A DNA stretch of 41,374 nt, from positions 1-41,374 of the forward strand of contig JAFGQR010000154.1 in assembly GCA_016935555.1 (NCBI GenBank). The letters run 5' to 3'. Numbering within the stretch: position 1 is the stretch's first letter; every line of letters starts with the position of its first letter. Origin of the DNA: Verrucomicrobiota bacterium. GTDB taxonomy: Bacteria > Verrucomicrobiota > Verrucomicrobiia > Limisphaerales > JAFGQR01. Below are positions 39,076-41,374 of the stretch, piece by piece. The position numbers and the translations under genes are program-made. The notes beneath the pieces were generated by a model. That model was given only the letters and a program-made list of their open reading frames with translations. It did no database searches and had not been told where the DNA came from.

Positions 39076-40104
39076 TTGTCCACGCCCACCAAAATCTCGT
39101 ATGCGTTCATCGTGCTGCTGTTGCTGCTCGTGTGCGCGCTGCACCTGGCGACGCCGTTCGTGACGGTGCTCTTTTCCTATTTTGCGCTCAACACCCTCCG
39201 GCTGCGGCGGAGCAAGCCGATTGCGGTCGTCCTCTTCCTGATGCTGGTGACGGCGCTCGGGTTCGGCTCGTATTACTTCGCCAAGCTGGCCTACGTGGCC
39301 ATCCCCAAGATCGCCACCACCACCATCCCCGTCGTCATCGAATTCGCCGAACAACGCGGCATCGACCTGCCCTTCACGGATTACTCCAGCCTCAAGGAAA
39401 AGGCCGTCAGCGCCATCACCACCCGCGTCGCCGGCATCGGCCAATACGCAAAAACCGTCACGTTCGAAATCGCCGCGTTTCTCATCGGCCTCGTGGTCGC
39501 CGTCAGTCTCTTCCTCGATTCCCGGTTTCCGCCCCGGCCCCGCCCGCTGAGGCCGGGGGATCGGACGCCGCAGGCGAACCTGTATGTGGCGACGTGGACG
39601 GAGATTGCGAAGCGGTTTCGGACGTTCTACGCGAGTTTTTCGAAGGTGATGGGGGCGCAGATTGTGATATCGCTGATCAACACCGCGCTCACCTCGATGT
39701 TTCTGCTGTGGGCGGGGCTGCCTTTTGCCAGCGTCATCATTGTCCTCACCTTCCTGTGCGGGCTGCTGCCCATCATCGGCAACCTCCTCAGCAACACCCT
39801 CATCGTCGGCGTTGCGCTCACCGTCTCCCCGCGGCTTGCCCTGGCGGCGCTGGTGTTCCTCGTGCTCCTGCACAAGCTCGAGTATTTCCTCAACAGCAAA
39901 ATCATCGGCGACCGCATCAAAAACCCCATGTGGCTGACGCTGCTGGGCCTCATCCTCGGGGAACGCCTCATGGGCATTCCCGGCATGATCCTGGCCCCCG
40001 TCGTCCTGCACTACATCAAGGTCGAAGCCTCCCGCGGCAAATTCGCCTCCTTCCGCAAAGCCGTCTTCGAGTCCCCGGCGCCTCCGCTGGACAAAGCCGT
40101 CTGA
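39076..40104 (+). CDS. AI-2E/PerM-family membrane permease
   Basis: About 342 residues from a TTG at 39076; no ATG is well placed and the frame is open upstream into glyS. Hydrophobic segments lie at about 7-30, 32-48, 55-75 and 133-152, with a C-terminal cluster from about 195. The family landmark GAQIVISLINTALTSMFLLW and the conserved FLCGLLPIIGNLLSNTLIVG are clear, and GLILGERLMGIPGMILAPVV follows near the end. PerM/AI-2E transporter proteins export small molecules or ions; autoinducer-2 export is shown only for some members. It begins 14 bp after glyS and is probably co-transcribed. Confidence 0.88.
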   Translation: MSTPTKISYAFIVLLLLLVCALHLATPFVTVLFSYFALNTLRLRRSKPIAVVLFLMLVTALGFGSYYFAKLAYVAIPKIATTTIPVVIEFAEQRGIDLPFTDYSSLKEKAVSAITTRVAGIGQYAKTVTFEIAAFLIGLVVAVSLFLDSRFPPRPRPLRPGDRTPQANLYVATWTEIAKRFRTFYASFSKVMGAQIVISLINTALTSMFLLWAGLPFASVIIVLTFLCGLLPIIGNLLSNTLIVGVALTVSPRLALAALVFLVLLHKLEYFLNSKIIGDRIKNPMWLTLLGLILGERLMGIPGMILAPVVLHYIKVEASRGKFASFRKAVFESPAPPLDKAV

Positions 40105-40238
40105 AGCCGCTGCTTCGGGGCGGGTCCGTGTTGACCCGGGGCAATCCCGCGTCGCGGCATTGCAGAGCGGGGCGCCCGACGGCGCGGGCACGCCCCGACC
40201 AGGACGCCCCGCCCGTGGACGGCCCAAACGTCGAACGG

Positions 40239-41183
40239 TCAGCCCGCGGCTCGCTGGCGGATCCAGTCGAAGAACCCGAGCGTTTCGAGGTCACGACGCA
40301 GCGTGCGGATTTGTTCCGGGGCGGGGCTGGGGTTGGGGAGGCGGGCGGGGCCGACGTCGACGCCGAGCATGGTCATGGTGGCTTTGGCGGCGCCCATGTA
40401 GCCGTAGCGCGCCAGCAGGGCGACGAGGCGGGTGCTCCGGGATTGGGCGGCGCGGGCGGCGGCGAGGTCGCCGCGTTCGAACGCGGCGATCAGTCCGTGG
40501 TAGAGCGGGGCGGCGAAGTTGTAGGTGCTGCCCACGGCGCCGCGGGCGCCCGTGGCCAGCGCGGCGAGCAGGCATTCGTCGATGCCCCACGGCACATCCC
40601 AGCGTCCGCCCTGCGCCTCCAGGCATTGCAGGTAGGCCATGAGATCCGGGTTGGTGAACTTCAGCCCGGCCAGCGTGGGAATCCGCGCCGGGGCGCGCTC
40701 GAGAAATTCCGGCATCGAAAACGCCACGCCGGTCAGCGCCGGGATGTCGTAAAAGTAAAAGGGCGTCTCCGGCGCGGCGGCGGCGATGTCGGCGGCGCAG
40801 GCGATAAGCGCGTCGAGCGAGCGCGGTTTGAAGTAGCTGGGGGCGACGGCGGAGACGGCGGGAGCGCCGAGGGCCTGGGCGTGGGCGGCGAGGGTGCGGG
40901 CGTCGGCGAGGCAGTTGGAGCCGACGTGGACGACGACCCTGAGGGGGGTGCCGCGGGCGACATCGAGCCAGCGCCGGGCCAGGGCGCGGCGCTCGTCGAG
41001 CGTGAGCGAATGGGATTCGCCGGTGGTGCCGCCGATGAACGCGAGGGTGACGCGGTTGGCCAGGAGGTGCGCGGCCTGGGCTTCGACGGCGCCGAGGTTG
41101 AGGGAGCCGTCCGGGGTGAAGGGGGTGTGGGTGGCGGCGACCAACCCGGTCAGGGAAAACGCCGAGGCATCGGTGTGAGGCAT
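40239..41183 (-). CDS. DapA/NanA-superfamily aldolase, N-acetylneuraminate lyase-like
   Basis: 314 residues, a TIM-barrel class I aldolase. GGTTGESHSLTLDER (51-65) is the carboxylate-binding loop. Tyr145 in FYFYDIPALTGV and the Schiff-base Lys175 in LAGLKFTNPDLMAYLQCL complete the active site. The DIPALTG and LKFTNPDL contexts fit N-acetylneuraminate lyase better than dihydrodipicolinate synthase, so the likely reaction is cleavage of sialic acid or a related 2-keto acid to pyruvate and a sugar. No other sialic-acid genes are in the window, so another 2-keto-3-deoxy sugar remains possible. A near-leaderless promoter precedes the ATG. Confidence 0.85.
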   Translation of the reverse strand: MPHTDASAFSLTGLVAATHTPFTPDGSLNLGAVEAQAAHLLANRVTLAFIGGTTGESHSLTLDERRALARRWLDVARGTPLRVVVHVGSNCLADARTLAAHAQALGAPAVSAVAPSYFKPRSLDALIACAADIAAAAPETPFYFYDIPALTGVAFSMPEFLERAPARIPTLAGLKFTNPDLMAYLQCLEAQGGRWDVPWGIDECLLAALATGARGAVGSTYNFAAPLYHGLIAAFERGDLAAARAAQSRSTRLVALLARYGYMGAAKATMTMLGVDVGPARLPNPSPAPEQIRTLRRDLETLGFFDWIRQRAAG

Positions 41184-41192
41184 GGCTCAGGG

Positions 41193-41220
41193 AATAAAGG
41201 ATTCAGAGTCGAATCGTCAA
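41193..41220 (-). promoter_or_regulatory. Promoter of the aldolase gene, near-leaderless
   Basis: Minus strand: TTGACG (41215-41220), 16-bp spacer, TTTATT (41193-41198). The predicted +1 is about 41186, two to three bases before the ATG at 41181-41183. Confidence 0.5.
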
Positions 41221-41227
41221 GCGCAAG

Positions 41228-41245
41228 GCGCCCGGGAACGGGCGC
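41228..41245. repeat. Perfect GC hairpin between the last two minus-strand genes
   Basis: GCGCCCG-GGAA-CGGGCGC, a 7-bp perfect stem with a tetraloop. It lies between the end of the rightmost gene and the aldolase promoter. There is no T-tract on the minus strand, so it could be a weak or Rho-assisted terminator. Confidence 0.5.
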
Positions 41246-41270
41246 ATCTCAGCTTTTTCCGGATCAGCCT

Positions 41271-41306
41271 CGTAATCCTAATCCTAATCGTAATCGTAAT
41301 CCTAAT
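41271..41306. repeat. Hexanucleotide tandem repeat (CGTAAT / CCTAAT)
   Basis: Six consecutive 6-bp units in the order CGTAAT, CCTAAT, CCTAAT, CGTAAT, CGTAAT, CCTAAT, where only the second base varies. Intergenic, 8 bp after the stop of the partial rightmost gene. Confidence 0.9.
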
Positions 41307-41314
41307 CGCGCTTC

Positions 41315-41374
41315 CTATTCCGAGCTGCCTTCGTGCAACCGATAGTTGGAGTTGGCCTTGATCAACCCCACCAG
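41315..41374 (-). CDS. C-terminus of an unidentified protein (partial)
   Basis: The last 19 codons and a TAG stop of a minus-strand gene that continues beyond the right edge. The reading is LVGLIKANSNYRLHEGSSE. It is open to the window end, and its spacing to the following repeat and hairpin fits a gene end. Too short to identify. Confidence 0.45.
   Translation of the reverse strand: MVGLIKANSNYRLHEGSSE

Noticed and set aside
40121-40138. GGGTCCGTGTTGACCC inverted repeat after the permease gene as a terminator
   Set aside because: The stem is only 5 bp and no T-tract follows.
1-41374. tRNA genes, rRNA, CRISPR arrays, prophage
   Set aside because: No T-arm-like motif in a cloverleaf context, no regularly spaced direct repeats, and no phage structural genes were found on either strand.

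Overview
The window is a 41.4-kb piece of a GC-rich, Gram-negative-type chromosome, most probably from the Verrucomicrobiota (Limisphaerales/Pedosphaerales-like). This placement is inferred from gene content. The clues are large exported beta-helix/Ig-like proteins, the C-terminal 'SSDLRQW ... RFYRILLP' exoprotein module, FecR-TPR-barrel proteins, HYR-domain proteins, very few Shine-Dalgarno motifs, and widespread ATGA stop/start overlaps. No rRNA or tRNA gene and no CRISPR array was seen.

Layout. 1-105: the start of an exported protein (minus). 251-10982: mostly plus-strand genes, namely a rhomboid protease, purB, a FecR-TPR-outer-membrane-barrel fusion, serS and glgA. A minus-strand metal-dependent hydrolase and a TRIC/YicG-type channel sit among them. 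11206-28375: a 17-kb block entirely on the minus strand. In transcription order it holds a two-gene beta-helix/Ig exoprotein operon, a stand-alone Smr protein, an excisionase-like HTH protein, smc, htrA with a response regulator and histidine kinase, then lepA-lepB. 28789-29877: an exported HYR-domain protein (plus). 29898-33979: a minus-strand purA-uppS-cdsA-dxr operon joining AMP synthesis to undecaprenyl, phospholipid and MEP isoprenoid synthesis. 34.0-36.4 kb: a decaying accessory island. 36421-40104: nadA, glyS and an AI-2E/PerM-type permease (plus). 40239-41183: a neuraminate-lyase-like aldolase (minus). 41315-41374: the tail of another minus-strand gene.

The accessory island is the most unusual part. 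It carries two integron attC-like sites about 1.1 kb apart with no integrase in view, which is a CALIN-type arrangement. The same 163-164-bp repeat, with long imperfect inverted arms, begins at the first base after each attC. Between the sites are an IS66 transposase remnant, a hicBA toxin-antitoxin pair whose toxin reading frame is broken, and a 307-bp element with 18-bp terminal inverted repeats that appears to have broken hicA. A start-less gene remnant ends 4 bp before the first attC. A short low-GC reading frame follows the second.

A second theme concerns gene starts. At about eight genes with a recognisable sigma70-like -35 box (rhomboid, purB, TRIC channel, serS, hicB, nadA, glyS, aldolase) the -10 box lies about 6-9 nt before the start codon. 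The predicted transcription start then falls 0-3 nt from that codon. None of these has a Shine-Dalgarno sequence, so leaderless or near-leaderless mRNAs seem common here. Within operons, coupling through ATGA or GTGA overlaps appears to take over.
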